Made by a program: the position numbers and the translations under genes. From NCBI GenBank assembly GCA_014382645.1, contig JACNJI010000238.1, positions 1 to 12,584 of the forward strand: a DNA stretch of 12,584 nt, written 5' to 3'. Positions 1-7,503 of the stretch are shown here, one piece after another. Within the stretch, counting starts at the first letter, position 1. Each line of letters begins with the position of its first letter. Below the pieces are notes generated by a model, which did not search any database, was not told the DNA's origin, and worked only from the letters and a program-made list of their open reading frames with translations. This DNA is from Verrucomicrobiota bacterium. GTDB lineage: Bacteria; Verrucomicrobiota; Verrucomicrobiia; Opitutales; Seribacteraceae.

Positions 1-2748
1 AAGAAAAGCGAATTCGTTTGAATTGAATAGGGCCAGGCAAACGATGGGCAGGCCTCTATCTTCAGCCACTTGCAAGCAATCCTTCAGCTCGACCGCAGTC
101 GGTTGTCGTGAGAGCAGGAGCTCGAAGCATCGGCGAACCGCACCAGCAGAACCTTCCTGGCCGGCTTCTCTCTCGGCTCTTTCCGCAAGCAAGACGACCT
201 GATTGACGACAAAGTCGCTGTTCATCAAATTAAGAGCCTGCAATGGCGTAGTAGAAATGGGTCGCTTGGCCCGCACCTGACCGCAATCGGGAAAATCAAA
301 GGCCGTAAAGATGCGATCGTCCACGCGCCTCATGCGTTCCTGATAGATCATCCGACGCCAGGTTTCCGGACCATGATTATTGACCACCTCCCACTGGGCG
401 TAGGTTTTCTTAACGTTGTGTATGCGATAGCTACGTCCGCCCAGCTTCCGCCCAAGCTTGCCTGAAGCCAAGAGTATGCCGTCGCGAATGACCTCGGCTT
501 CTACGCGTCGGGGAGGAAAGCGCCAAAGCAGGGAAGAGGTGGCATCCTTTTTCATCCCCTGCTCCGTTGGTTGGCTAGATCTACGGAAAGCATCGGAGGT
601 AACGAGCAGGCGTATGAATTCCTTCATGGACCAGGCAGTACCTCCGGATCGCCCGGGCTTTGTGAACTCGGCCGCGATCCAGTCCAGCAACTCAGGATGA
701 CTAGGGGGGGAACCCGCTCGTCCAAAATCCCCTCCCGTAACCACCAATCCCGCACCGAAGACATGTTGCCATATACGGTTGGCCATAACGCGAGCCGTGA
801 GCGGATTGGATGTGTCGGTGACCCAGTCGGCAAAACGCGACCGACGGGCGAGGCCACTGGCGTCATTGCCAACGCCTAGCACGCCGGCCAGAATCTTAGG
901 TGCTCCCGGCAGCACGACGTCACGGGGGTTCTCAGGGCTGCCTCGATGGAAAACATGCGTGACCACCGGCTTGATGAAACTACCGACGAAACTGGGACGA
1001 GGGCCATTCTCGGCAAGCTCGTAAGTAAGATGGGAAATTTCCAGAACGGCATCCGACAAGTCTTTGTTTTGCTGCACCGCCTTCTTTATCTTTACAGTCG
1101 ACGCAATCTCCTGCCAGGACCCGTCGGGTAGCTGGGCCTCCACTACGTAATCTTGAAAGTTGAACTTGTTCTTTTGCTCGAGGTAGTCGGTCTCGTAATA
1201 GTATTCGCGGTTGGTGCTGATGCGAAGGCGACCGACTTGTACGGGGTTCGCGAAAGTAACTTCAAGCCAAGGCTGTTTCTTTGCCTGTTTGTTGTAGCTA
1301 GCCCGCCAACGTTGCGTCCCGTATTTTCCGTCAATCACACGTGCAACTGGAAAGCGATTGCCTTGTTGGGAAAACCTCGGATCCGTTCGGACCTTCGTAC
1401 CCCGGGAGCTGCGAGCCAAGTTGAGGTCCTCACTTGGCTTGCCAAAAACTTCCAGTTCGTCGAGACCAATGTAACCGGACTTAAAGGACACGCGAAGGGC
1501 CTTGGCCATGATCGGTTTCCAGTGGAGCTCCTTGTAGGCTCCCCAGTCTTCCTCCCAAGTCGATCTCTGTGCTCGAATCTTATAACGGTTTCGCGAAATA
1601 TCCTTCCATACCTCGCGAGATTTTTCCTTCCGAGGATGATCCCTCGCGAACTCAGGAAACCTGCTCCCGAACTCGATATCCTGGAAAACCGCCGTCATCG
1701 AATAATAGTCCTGAATCGAAACCGGGTCGAACTTGTGATTGTGGCAACGAGCACAACCGATGGATACTCCGATCAGGGAAGCTCCAACTGTCTGCATGAC
1801 CTCATCCATGCGGTCGGCGCGAGCCTGTCGAATGGCCGAGGGTTCCTGCCCGACCGTGGCGGCCGGCACGTGCGGACCCGCCACCAGAAAGCCCAAGGCT
1901 TCTCCCGTCCCCAGACCATCACCCGCAAGCTGTTCACGAACAAAGCGATCATAGGGCAGGTCTTCGTTGAAGGCGCGAATCACGTAATCACGATAAACCC
2001 AAGTAAGCTTCCGGTAGAGGTTGGATTCCGAACCATTCGTCTCCGCCCATCGTATGACGTCCAGCCAATGCTGAGCCCACCGTTCGCCGAAATGGGGAGA
2101 ATCGAGCAACTCGTCGACCAGTTCGAAAAAGGCGCGATCATTGCGCTTGGCATAGTCGGCAAGGAATTTTCCCACGCGAGCAGGCTCGGGAGGAAGTCCC
2201 GTAAGCACGATGGAGGTTCGTCGAATCAGGGAAAGACCGTCCGCTGGTGGATTCGGCTTGAGGCCTTCCTTCGCCAATCGATCAATGAGAAACGCATCCA
2301 CCGGATGTTTGGCGCCTTGAGGCACAACGGACCGCTTGACGGGCTGGAAAGACCAATGATCCGTTTTGAGCTCGAATTTAGCATCCATCTGCCCCGGCCA
2401 GATGGCACCCTCGGCAATCCACTTCTCCAGCAAGGCAATTTCATTAGAACTCAAAGGGTCCCCTTTCTTGGGCATCCGTTCGTCCGGGTCTTTCAGCTTG
2501 ATCAACTCGATAAGATGACTCTTTTCAGGACTCCCGGGCACAAGAGCGGGCAACCCGCTATCGCCTCCCCGTAGAAGAACGGGGCGCTGGTCAATCCGAA
2601 GACGAGCCTTGGGCTTGTCAGGCCCGTGGCAATCTATGCAGTTCTCCTCAAAAAGTGGTAAGATTTCCTTCTGAAAATCAACTGCGTGAAACAGTTGAAA
2701 GGAGAAAGAGAAAATCAGAGTGAAAAAGAAAAAATTATGGATATGCAC
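1..2748 (-). CDS. PSCyt1 / DUF1549 / DUF1553 (PSD1) secreted cytochrome-like protein, C-terminus cut by window edge
   Basis: Reading the reverse complement gives one uninterrupted frame of 916 codons that is still open at position 1. I chose the GTG at 2748 as start because the frame has a stop just upstream, no ATG precedes the first haem motif, and this start gives a good signal peptide (residues 1-22, a Phe-rich core ending FHA). Domains in order: PSCyt1 with CIDCH at 37-41; PSCyt2/DUF1549 at about 148-356 with a second CxxCH, CARCHNHKFDP, at 332-342; a discoidin (F5/8 C)-like beta domain at about 405-555; and PSD1/DUF1553 from about 635, with NPLTARVMANRIWQHVFG at 648-665 and RPISTTPLQALNLMN at 829-843. 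The last visible residues (FNSNEFAFL) are close to the usual family end, so only a few are missing. The family is periplasmic, typical of Planctomycetota and Verrucomicrobiota, and linked to polysaccharide-degradation loci. Its reaction is unknown. A DUF1501 gene often follows, which here would lie outside the window. Confidence 0.95.
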   Translation of the reverse strand, partial: MHIHNFFFFTLIFSFSFQLFHAVDFQKEILPLFEENCIDCHGPDKPKARLRIDQRPVLLRGGDSGLPALVPGSPEKSHLIELIKLKDPDERMPKKGDPLSSNEIALLEKWIAEGAIWPGQMDAKFELKTDHWSFQPVKRSVVPQGAKHPVDAFLIDRLAKEGLKPNPPADGLSLIRRTSIVLTGLPPEPARVGKFLADYAKRNDRAFFELVDELLDSPHFGERWAQHWLDVIRWAETNGSESNLYRKLTWVYRDYVIRAFNEDLPYDRFVREQLAGDGLGTGEALGFLVAGPHVPAATVGQEPSAIRQARADRMDEVMQTVGASLIGVSIGCARCHNHKFDPVSIQDYYSMTAVFQDIEFGSRFPEFARDHPRKEKSREVWKDISRNRYKIRAQRSTWEEDWGAYKELHWKPIMAKALRVSFKSGYIGLDELEVFGKPSEDLNLARSSRGTKVRTDPRFSQQGNRFPVARVIDGKYGTQRWRASYNKQAKKQPWLEVTFANPVQVGRLRISTNREYYYETDYLEQKNKFNFQDYVVEAQLPDGSWQEIASTVKIKKAVQQNKDLSDAVLEISHLTYELAENGPRPSFVGSFIKPVVTHVFHRGSPENPRDVVLPGAPKILAGVLGVGNDASGLARRSRFADWVTDTSNPLTARVMANRIWQHVFGAGLVVTGGDFGRAGSPPSHPELLDWIAAEFTKPGRSGGTAWSMKEFIRLLVTSDAFRRSSQPTEQGMKKDATSSLLWRFPPRRVEAEVIRDGILLASGKLGRKLGGRSYRIHNVKKTYAQWEVVNNHGPETWRRMIYQERMRRVDDRIFTAFDFPDCGQVRAKRPISTTPLQALNLMNSDFVVNQVVLLAERAEREAGQEGSAGAVRRCFELLLSRQPTAVELKDCLQVAEDRGLPIVCLALFNSNEFAFL

Positions 2749-3133
2749 TTCAAGTAAATGATAATCTGCAGACCGAAGTAGGAGTTAATTAAATACTATT
2801 ATTAATTTCTTCGACCAAGGCAAAAAAACGAGAAATGAAACTAATTCCAAAAATTATTTTCAATCTCGAGGCCAAGCCAATACATCGGCCTGACATCCGT
2901 CACATGACCGGGTTGATCGGTAAGGTCGCCTCGACTGTTGATTCCCTTTGGCATATGTGGGTCATGCTCGCTCGCTCAAAAAGCCCTGAGGAAAAGGCGA
3001 CCGAGGCGCAACCCTAGTCGGAAGAAAGAAATGTTCAGTGAATATATCTGTCTAATCTTTTTACGGTTTTCTTGTCAGTCTTTCTGCACTGGTTCTTTCA
3101 TGGCTTGGAATTGACAAGCAATTGGAGTGAATA

Positions 3134-3247
3134 ATGGTTTCCGTGTACATAGTGGACATGATGCCGTTTTCACGGCTTCCACCAACAATTCTTGGTATTC
3201 CAATTGTCATAGTGATTGTTACCAACAGGTTTGTATTTTTCAATTAG
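3134..3247 (+). CDS. Doubtful 37-residue single-span membrane peptide
   Basis: An ATG at 3134 is preceded by GGAG at 3124-3127, six bases upstream, a better ribosome binding site than most genes here have. The 37 codons end at TAG 3245-3247. The product has a polar first half and then a hydrophobic stretch (ILGIPIVIVIV, residues 19-29) followed by TNR and an aromatic end, the layout of a small single-span membrane protein. I do not recognise it. It lies in an AT-rich gap where chance ORFs and hydrophobic codons are common, and its last bases overlap the opposite-strand ORF at 3240-3437, so at most one of the two is likely to be real. Confidence 0.15.
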   Translation: MVSVYIVDMMPFSRLPPTILGIPIVIVIVTNRFVFFN

Positions 3248-3437
3248 CCGAACAGGGGTTGTGGGCAGCATTCCATTTATCGTAACCCTCCTTGTTTGAG
3301 GCTTTGCAGCCAATGGAGTCGCTTTTGCCATCAAGAAACGGAAATCGAATGCAACTTTGTCTTAGCGACCTCGTTTGATACTTTGCAAAGAGCCATAATA
3401 ACCCTAAAAGAGAAACAATCATCATACGGCAAACCAT
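3240..3437 (-). CDS. Doubtful small exported Cys-containing protein
   Basis: A 65-codon minus-strand frame begins at ATG 3437, with further ATGs four and five codons later. The N-terminus (MMIVSLLGLLWLFA) looks like a signal peptide or membrane anchor. The rest is polar, with Cys at 29, 44 and 62 and a Lys/Asp/Asn-rich centre. No convincing Shine-Dalgarno sequence precedes it; the nearest purine run (AAGG) is about 14 bases upstream. It would be transcribed divergently from the YHYH gene, whose assumed TTG start is only seven bases away, leaving no room for separate promoters. No family is recognised, and it could be a chance ORF. Confidence 0.2.
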   Translation of the reverse strand: MVCRMMIVSLLGLLWLFAKYQTRSLRQSCIRFPFLDGKSDSIGCKASNKEGYDKWNAAHNPCSAN

Positions 3438-3444
3438 TCGATCT

Positions 3445-4428
3445 TTGAAACCCTTGTGGATTGTTATTACGACACTTCAGGTTTCCTGCTCGCTTTCCGC
3501 CCAACAACCAGGTCGAGGGAGACCCCCCATGCGGAAGCACACCATAACGCAAAAGAAGGAATGGCATCCGGTTCCTGCAAGGAAACCCCCTCGGTTTGAA
3601 AGCAAGAGCACTTTTGAAAAAGGACATAAGGAAATAAAGGTCGAGGCCAATGGTATCCCTAGGCACAAGGTCGGGCGATTTCCCAACCGAGGGAACCCAC
3701 ACACGATCAGCGAGCAGGCATATGATTTCGTCGTCCGGGCCAATCAGCAAGCGAGTCGCAACATTACGCCACTTCACAATGACACTGGATTCGGTCCTCC
3801 GAACACGCCATTTGGCATTGCGATAAACGGAGTGCTCTTCGATCCGGGTACGGCCGAGTTCTACAATGGGGATCGCCGCTCCGATTGGAATTACGAGGCC
3901 CTAAGCGGAGCCGTTCCACTAGGCGTGGACGCCAATAACGCACACGTGCAACCGAACGGAGCGTACCATTACCATGGCTTGCCCAAAGGCTTGCTCGAGG
4001 CACTTAAGGTGAATGACAAAGAGCACTCCCCCTTGATTGGCTATGCAATGGATGGTTACCCTATTTATTCCCTTTACGGGTTCAAGGATCCGAAGGACTC
4101 GAAGTCATTGATCGAGAAACTCAAAAGCAGCTACAAGTTTAAGAAAGGAATGCGCCCGCGATCTGCTCGGGATCCCGGCGGAAAGTATGATGGAACCTTT
4201 GCCAAGGATTACGAATACGTCGAGGGAGCCGGAGATTTGGACGAATGCAACGGTCGCTTTACCATTACCGCAGAGTACCCCGAAGGAACCTATGCCTATT
4301 TCCTAACGGAAGGATGGCCGGTAATACCGCGAAACTTCAAGGCAACCCCACTAAAACTGAGAGGTGGCCCTCCCCATTCCGACGGCCATCGCCACAGACC
4401 TCCTCCTCGCCCAAGACGATTCCCGTAG
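3445..4428 (+). CDS. Exported YHYH-domain protein
   Basis: The 327-residue product carries GAYHYHG at 172-178, the signature of the YHYH family (PF14240). Surrounding family-like blocks are FGIAINGVLFDP (123-134), GYAMDGYPIY (199-208), LDECNGRF (265-272) and YFLTEGWPVIPRNF (285-298). The His cluster suggests metal binding, but no reaction is established for the family. Residues 1-19 form a signal peptide with a likely cut after SLSA, so the protein should be periplasmic or secreted. The tail (309-327) is rich in His, Pro and Arg and may be disordered. The start is uncertain: there is no in-frame ATG before the hydrophobic stretch, so I take TTG 3445; TTG 3454 is an alternative. Neither has a clear ribosome binding site. 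It leads a three-gene cluster, with the GNAT gene starting 15 bases after its stop. Confidence 0.88.
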   Translation: MKPLWIVITTLQVSCSLSAQQPGRGRPPMRKHTITQKKEWHPVPARKPPRFESKSTFEKGHKEIKVEANGIPRHKVGRFPNRGNPHTISEQAYDFVVRANQQASRNITPLHNDTGFGPPNTPFGIAINGVLFDPGTAEFYNGDRRSDWNYEALSGAVPLGVDANNAHVQPNGAYHYHGLPKGLLEALKVNDKEHSPLIGYAMDGYPIYSLYGFKDPKDSKSLIEKLKSSYKFKKGMRPRSARDPGGKYDGTFAKDYEYVEGAGDLDECNGRFTITAEYPEGTYAYFLTEGWPVIPRNFKATPLKLRGGPPHSDGHRHRPPPRPRRFP

Positions 4429-4443
4429 CAGGGTATTCAATTC

Positions 4444-4869
4444 ATGGACGTCACAATCCGTTCTTTCAGAGACGCCGAGAAAGAGATTCGTTTCATACGC
4501 GATATCGTATTCGGAGAGGAACAGAATGTTGAGAGAGAAGTTGATTGGGACGGAAAGGACAGTCAGTCCATTCAGGTAGTGGCAACTGATGATGATGACA
4601 ATCCGATCGGAACCGGTAGAATGCAACCGGATGGAAAAATTGGACGCCTTGCCGTTCTGGATTCATGGAGAGGGCAAGGTACAGGGGAGAAGATGCTGCA
4701 AGCTCTTCTGGAAACGGCGGAAAAGGAAAATTTTCGAGAGGTTTTCTTGCACGCTCAGGCTCATGCGATTTCCTTCTATGAGAAGTGCAGTTTTAATAAG
4801 GTTGGCCCAGAGTTCTTGGAGGCTGGCATCCCGCATGTTAAAATGACGAGGAATGTCTATAAGATATAA
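4444..4869 (+). CDS. GNAT family N-acetyltransferase (YjcF/ElaA-like)
   Basis: This 141-residue protein has the length and fold markers of a single-domain GNAT enzyme (acetyl-CoA-dependent N-acetylation). The acetyl-CoA loop is RGQGTG at 76-81, preceded by the strand IGRLAVLDSW (66-75) and followed by a helix. The C-terminal part contains LHAQAHAISFYEKCSF (102-117) and GPEFLEAGIPHVKM (121-134), which match the YjcF/ElaA-type subgroup closely. No signal peptide is present, so it is cytoplasmic, unlike both neighbours. The substrate cannot be told from sequence. The ATG at 4444 lies 15 bases after the YHYH stop, with a weak AGGG about 10 bases upstream, suggesting co-transcription. Codon use is more A/T-rich than in the genes to its right. 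Confidence 0.9.
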   Translation: MDVTIRSFRDAEKEIRFIRDIVFGEEQNVEREVDWDGKDSQSIQVVATDDDDNPIGTGRMQPDGKIGRLAVLDSWRGQGTGEKMLQALLETAEKENFREVFLHAQAHAISFYEKCSFNKVGPEFLEAGIPHVKMTRNVYKI

Positions 4870-4879
4870 GTTTTTCGTA

Positions 4880-5977
4880 ATGCCTAAGAAGCTAATCTCT
4901 ATCGTACCGCTGTTTTTGCTGATCCAAACAGCCTATCCGGAGACGTCTCAGGAACAGGCGCAATTCAAGAAGATTCAAGAGGCTCTCGTAGAAACAGTGG
5001 CCCAAGAGAAAGTCCCGGGGATGGTAGCCGCGATCACTTCCTCGAAAGGAGTCCTCGCGATCGGGTCCGCCGGGGTTCGCAAGATCGAAGCCGATACGAA
5101 ACTGACGGAGCAGGATCATATTCATTTGGGTTCCTGCACCAAGGCCATGACCTCCGTCTTGCTGGCCACCTTGATCGCCGAGGGCAAACTCACGTGGGAG
5201 ACCTCATTGATCGACGTCCTGCCCGAGCTCAAGGGTAAGATACATCCTGACTATCACGCCATCACCGTCTGGCAATTGCTCACCCATCGGGCGGGAGTGG
5301 AGGCCAACGCAGCGAACTGGTGGGCCCACGGCAAGATGGAGCTTAAGAAAAGACGCCTGGCGATCCTCCAGGAGAACCTCAAGGAGGCGCCGACCAGCAA
5401 GCAGGGGGAGTATCACTATTCCAACTTGGGGTACTTGATCGCCGGATGCATGGCGGAAAAGGTCACCGGCTCGACTTGGGAGTCCTTGATGCGAAAACGC
5501 ATCTTCGATCCGCTTGGCATGGACTCGGCCGGCTTTGGTCCTCCGGGCGTTTTAGGGAAGACGGAGCAGCCGTGGGGTCACGTTCGCTCCGGTGAGGGCT
5601 GGCGTCCCCGCCAATTCGACAATGCGGAAGCCTTGGGCCCGGCCGGTCGCGTGCACGCATCCTTTGCGGATTGGGGGAAGTTCCTCGCCATGCAACTGCC
5701 AGGTGGCAAGAACCTCGGGCTGGACCGCAAGATCTTGGACAAATTGATTACGCCCACGGGCAACTATGCAGGTGGCTGGAGAGTGACCAAGCGCCCTTGG
5801 GGGAAAGGCACCGTGCTGAACCACAGCGGAAGCAACACCATGTGGTACGCCCTCGTCTGGGTGGCTCCCCAGCTGGACCGCGCTTTTCTGGTGGCAACGA
5901 ACTCCCGCGATGACAACTCTCATCCGACGTGCGACCAAATGATCGGCAAACTCATTCGAATCAATCAGGGAAACTGA
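4880..5977 (+). CDS. Exported serine hydrolase, beta-lactamase class C / D,D-peptidase family
   Basis: The PF00144 active-site triad is present. Numbered from the start used here: SxxK as SCTK at 85-88 (nucleophile Ser85, Lys88), YxN as YSN at 180-182, and HSG at 315-317 in place of the KTG box, as is common in esterase- and peptidase-like members. Length (365 residues) is normal for the family. I prefer ATG 4880 because it gives a clean signal peptide (MPKKLISIVPLFLLIQTAYPE) and starts ten bases after the acetyltransferase stop. ATG 4853 is also in frame, would add nine residues and would overlap the upstream gene by 17 bases. Neither start has a well-placed Shine-Dalgarno. The enzyme should act in the periplasm on a peptide, ester or amide; the family includes carboxypeptidases, esterases and true beta-lactamases, and sequence alone does not show a resistance role. 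It is probably the last gene of the YHYH cluster. Confidence 0.92.
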   Translation: MPKKLISIVPLFLLIQTAYPETSQEQAQFKKIQEALVETVAQEKVPGMVAAITSSKGVLAIGSAGVRKIEADTKLTEQDHIHLGSCTKAMTSVLLATLIAEGKLTWETSLIDVLPELKGKIHPDYHAITVWQLLTHRAGVEANAANWWAHGKMELKKRRLAILQENLKEAPTSKQGEYHYSNLGYLIAGCMAEKVTGSTWESLMRKRIFDPLGMDSAGFGPPGVLGKTEQPWGHVRSGEGWRPRQFDNAEALGPAGRVHASFADWGKFLAMQLPGGKNLGLDRKILDKLITPTGNYAGGWRVTKRPWGKGTVLNHSGSNTMWYALVWVAPQLDRAFLVATNSRDDNSHPTCDQMIGKLIRINQGN

Positions 5978-6045
5978 ATCACTCGAACTGACAGTTTGGG
6001 CGCAGTCTGGTAACCATATTTCTCCACGATTTCATCCATTCCGCA

Positions 6046-7503
6046 ATGAAGCCATTTACTCTTGTCGCGATCGCTCTCATTACAAGCCTACTTACCTCGC
6101 CACTGTTCGGCGTTGCGGCGTTGCGCGAAGTGATCGTCAGCCATGCCGATGAAAAGGGTGTCCTTCAACTCTATCGGATGAAGGAGGACGGGACGAGTAG
6201 TCGGCAACTCACGCAATCCAAGCACGGGTGTCGCCAGCCGAGTTGCTCACCCGACGGCACAAAGTTGGCATATGTGGAACAGGTTGGACATGCGTTGGCC
6301 ATTCGTATCTCCGACCCCGATGGCCAAAACGTCCGCACCCTGATCAAGGAAGGCATGAACCTGTTCCCCTCCTGGTTGCCTGACTCGGAGCAACTGGTCT
6401 GGATGAAGGTGAAGCCCCAGCCAAAGCAAGACCCGGCCCGTAATGCCCAGATACACCTCGTCAACGTCAGGACGGGGAAGGCCCGGAGGCTCTTTACCGA
6501 CAAGGAGCAATTGAAGCACAGCAACGCCATGCCGGTGGTTTCATCGCAAGGGGACCGCATCGCATTCGTCTCCAACCGCAGTGGCGACATGCGGGTCTGG
6601 ATGAGCGCACTGGATGGAAGTGACGCCAAGCTCGTGTCCAAGCCGGAGATGGAGTACCACAAACAGATCAAGGCGCCGTTCGAGCAAAAGGTGCCCGCCT
6701 GGTCTCCGGACGGAAAATGGATCGCCCATTGGGAAGGCGTCGAGATGATTCACATGAGCAAGTTCACCGGGGTTCCCCACCCCCAGCGGGACCAAATGAT
6801 TGCGAGTACCTTTCACGTCTGGGTGGTCGGAAGCGACGGCAATAACCGTCGCAAGGCAGGACGTGGGGACGACCCCACTTGGTCGCCCGACGGATTTGTC
6901 ACGAGAGCGTTTCCCGATCCCAAGAGAGGAGCGCCCGTCGTCATGGTGGGTTCCGCTTCCGGGGACAAGGCATTGCCCATCGTTCCGCCGAGAAGAAACT
7001 GGGGCCGCTTCACCTGGTTGCCGCTGAAAACCGAAAACAAGGCCAAGCCAGGTGTCCCCGTCGTCGCCTCCTACGAGGGGCGCATCCGGGCGACGGGTTT
7101 CGACCACAACTTCCGCGACACCGGCCCGACCGAAATGATCATCAAGACGCAGACCGACTACGAGGCCTTCCTTCGCAAGATCCCGAAGCAAACGATCTCC
7201 AAGACTAACCCGGCCCCACCGAGCAAGGATCCTTTGCTGCAGAAGCCGCCCATCGACTTCGGCAAACACATGATGCTGGTGGCCGTGCGGGCAAACAGCA
7301 TGTACGTCACGCCCAAGCTCGAGTCCGTCGTCGTCGACAAGGACGCTTTGCTTGTTCATATTTTAGATCCCGACCTCGGCGAAACCCGGCTTCTCAACCA
7401 AATGCAGGGCATAGGCACTTATCGAGCCGTCGTCGTGCCTAAGCACGATGGTCCCATCCAATTTCTCAGGAAGAAGGCGAAGCCCGCGCCTCGACGAAAG
7501 TGA
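6046..7503 (+). CDS. Exported PD40/TolB-like beta-propeller protein with PrcB-like C-terminal domain
   Basis: The 485-residue product starts with a signal peptide (about 1-25, core LVAIALITSLLTSPLFGVAA). Residues about 28-330 carry WD40-like PD40 repeats: CSPDGTKLAYV (67-77), SWLPDSEQLVWM (109-120), SSQGDRIAFVSNRSGDMRVW (166-185), WSPDGKWIAHW (219-229) and WSPDGFVTRAF (279-289), the pattern of a TolB-type propeller. Residues about 360-470 differ: EMIIKTQTDYEAFL, then PIDFGKHMMLVAVRANSMYV (402-421), then a dyad of strands ending TYRAVVVPK, which resembles the PrcB C-terminal domain (PF14343). The tail is Lys/Arg-rich. The protein is likely periplasmic, binding proteins or glycans rather than catalysing; that is inference. 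It starts 68 bases after the hydrolase stop with no clear ribosome binding site, and its TGA overlaps the permease start, so the two should be coupled. Confidence 0.82.
   Translation: MKPFTLVAIALITSLLTSPLFGVAALREVIVSHADEKGVLQLYRMKEDGTSSRQLTQSKHGCRQPSCSPDGTKLAYVEQVGHALAIRISDPDGQNVRTLIKEGMNLFPSWLPDSEQLVWMKVKPQPKQDPARNAQIHLVNVRTGKARRLFTDKEQLKHSNAMPVVSSQGDRIAFVSNRSGDMRVWMSALDGSDAKLVSKPEMEYHKQIKAPFEQKVPAWSPDGKWIAHWEGVEMIHMSKFTGVPHPQRDQMIASTFHVWVVGSDGNNRRKAGRGDDPTWSPDGFVTRAFPDPKRGAPVVMVGSASGDKALPIVPPRRNWGRFTWLPLKTENKAKPGVPVVASYEGRIRATGFDHNFRDTGPTEMIIKTQTDYEAFLRKIPKQTISKTNPAPPSKDPLLQKPPIDFGKHMMLVAVRANSMYVTPKLESVVVDKDALLVHILDPDLGETRLLNQMQGIGTYRAVVVPKHDGPIQFLRKKAKPAPRRK

Larger units (their letters stand above)
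2749..3444. other. AT-rich divergent intergenic region
   Basis: This 696-base gap separates the minus-strand PSCyt/PSD1 gene from the plus-strand YHYH gene, so promoters for both should lie here. On the minus strand, TTGGTC and TATTTA separated by 17 bases (about 2786-2816) form a weak possible -35/-10 pair for the PSCyt gene. I see no clear promoter for the YHYH gene. The base composition is visibly richer in A and T than the coding regions to the right. It contains only short ORFs: a 60-codon one at 2835-3017 (+), a 37-codon one at 3134-3247 (+) and a 65-codon one at 3240-3437 (-). None has a recognisable family. No tRNA-like or strong terminator structure was seen. Confidence 0.6.

Noticed and set aside
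703..710. Run of seven G inside the PSCyt/PSD1 gene as a possible frameshift
   Set aside because: The family-like DUF1553 sequence continues in the same frame on both sides (GSPPS near residue 680), so no frameshift is present.
1153..2574. Plus-strand open frame of 473 codons
   Set aside because: It lies wholly antisense to the PSCyt/PSD1 gene, whose translation matches known domains throughout. The plus-strand product has no recognisable domain.
2835..3017. 60-codon plus-strand ORF with GAG just before its ATG
   Set aside because: The product has no signal peptide, domain or recognisable family, and the spacing of the purine motif is poor. Its MKLIP start resembling the barrel gene is a five-residue coincidence.
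4880..5977. Antibiotic-resistance beta-lactamase
   Set aside because: The SxxK, YxN and HSG motifs fit the broad serine hydrolase family equally well, and nothing in the context points to resistance.
6541..7359. Minus-strand open frame of 272 codons
   Set aside because: It is antisense to the PD40/PrcB-like gene, whose motifs are clear; long antisense frames are common in G/C-rich coding DNA.
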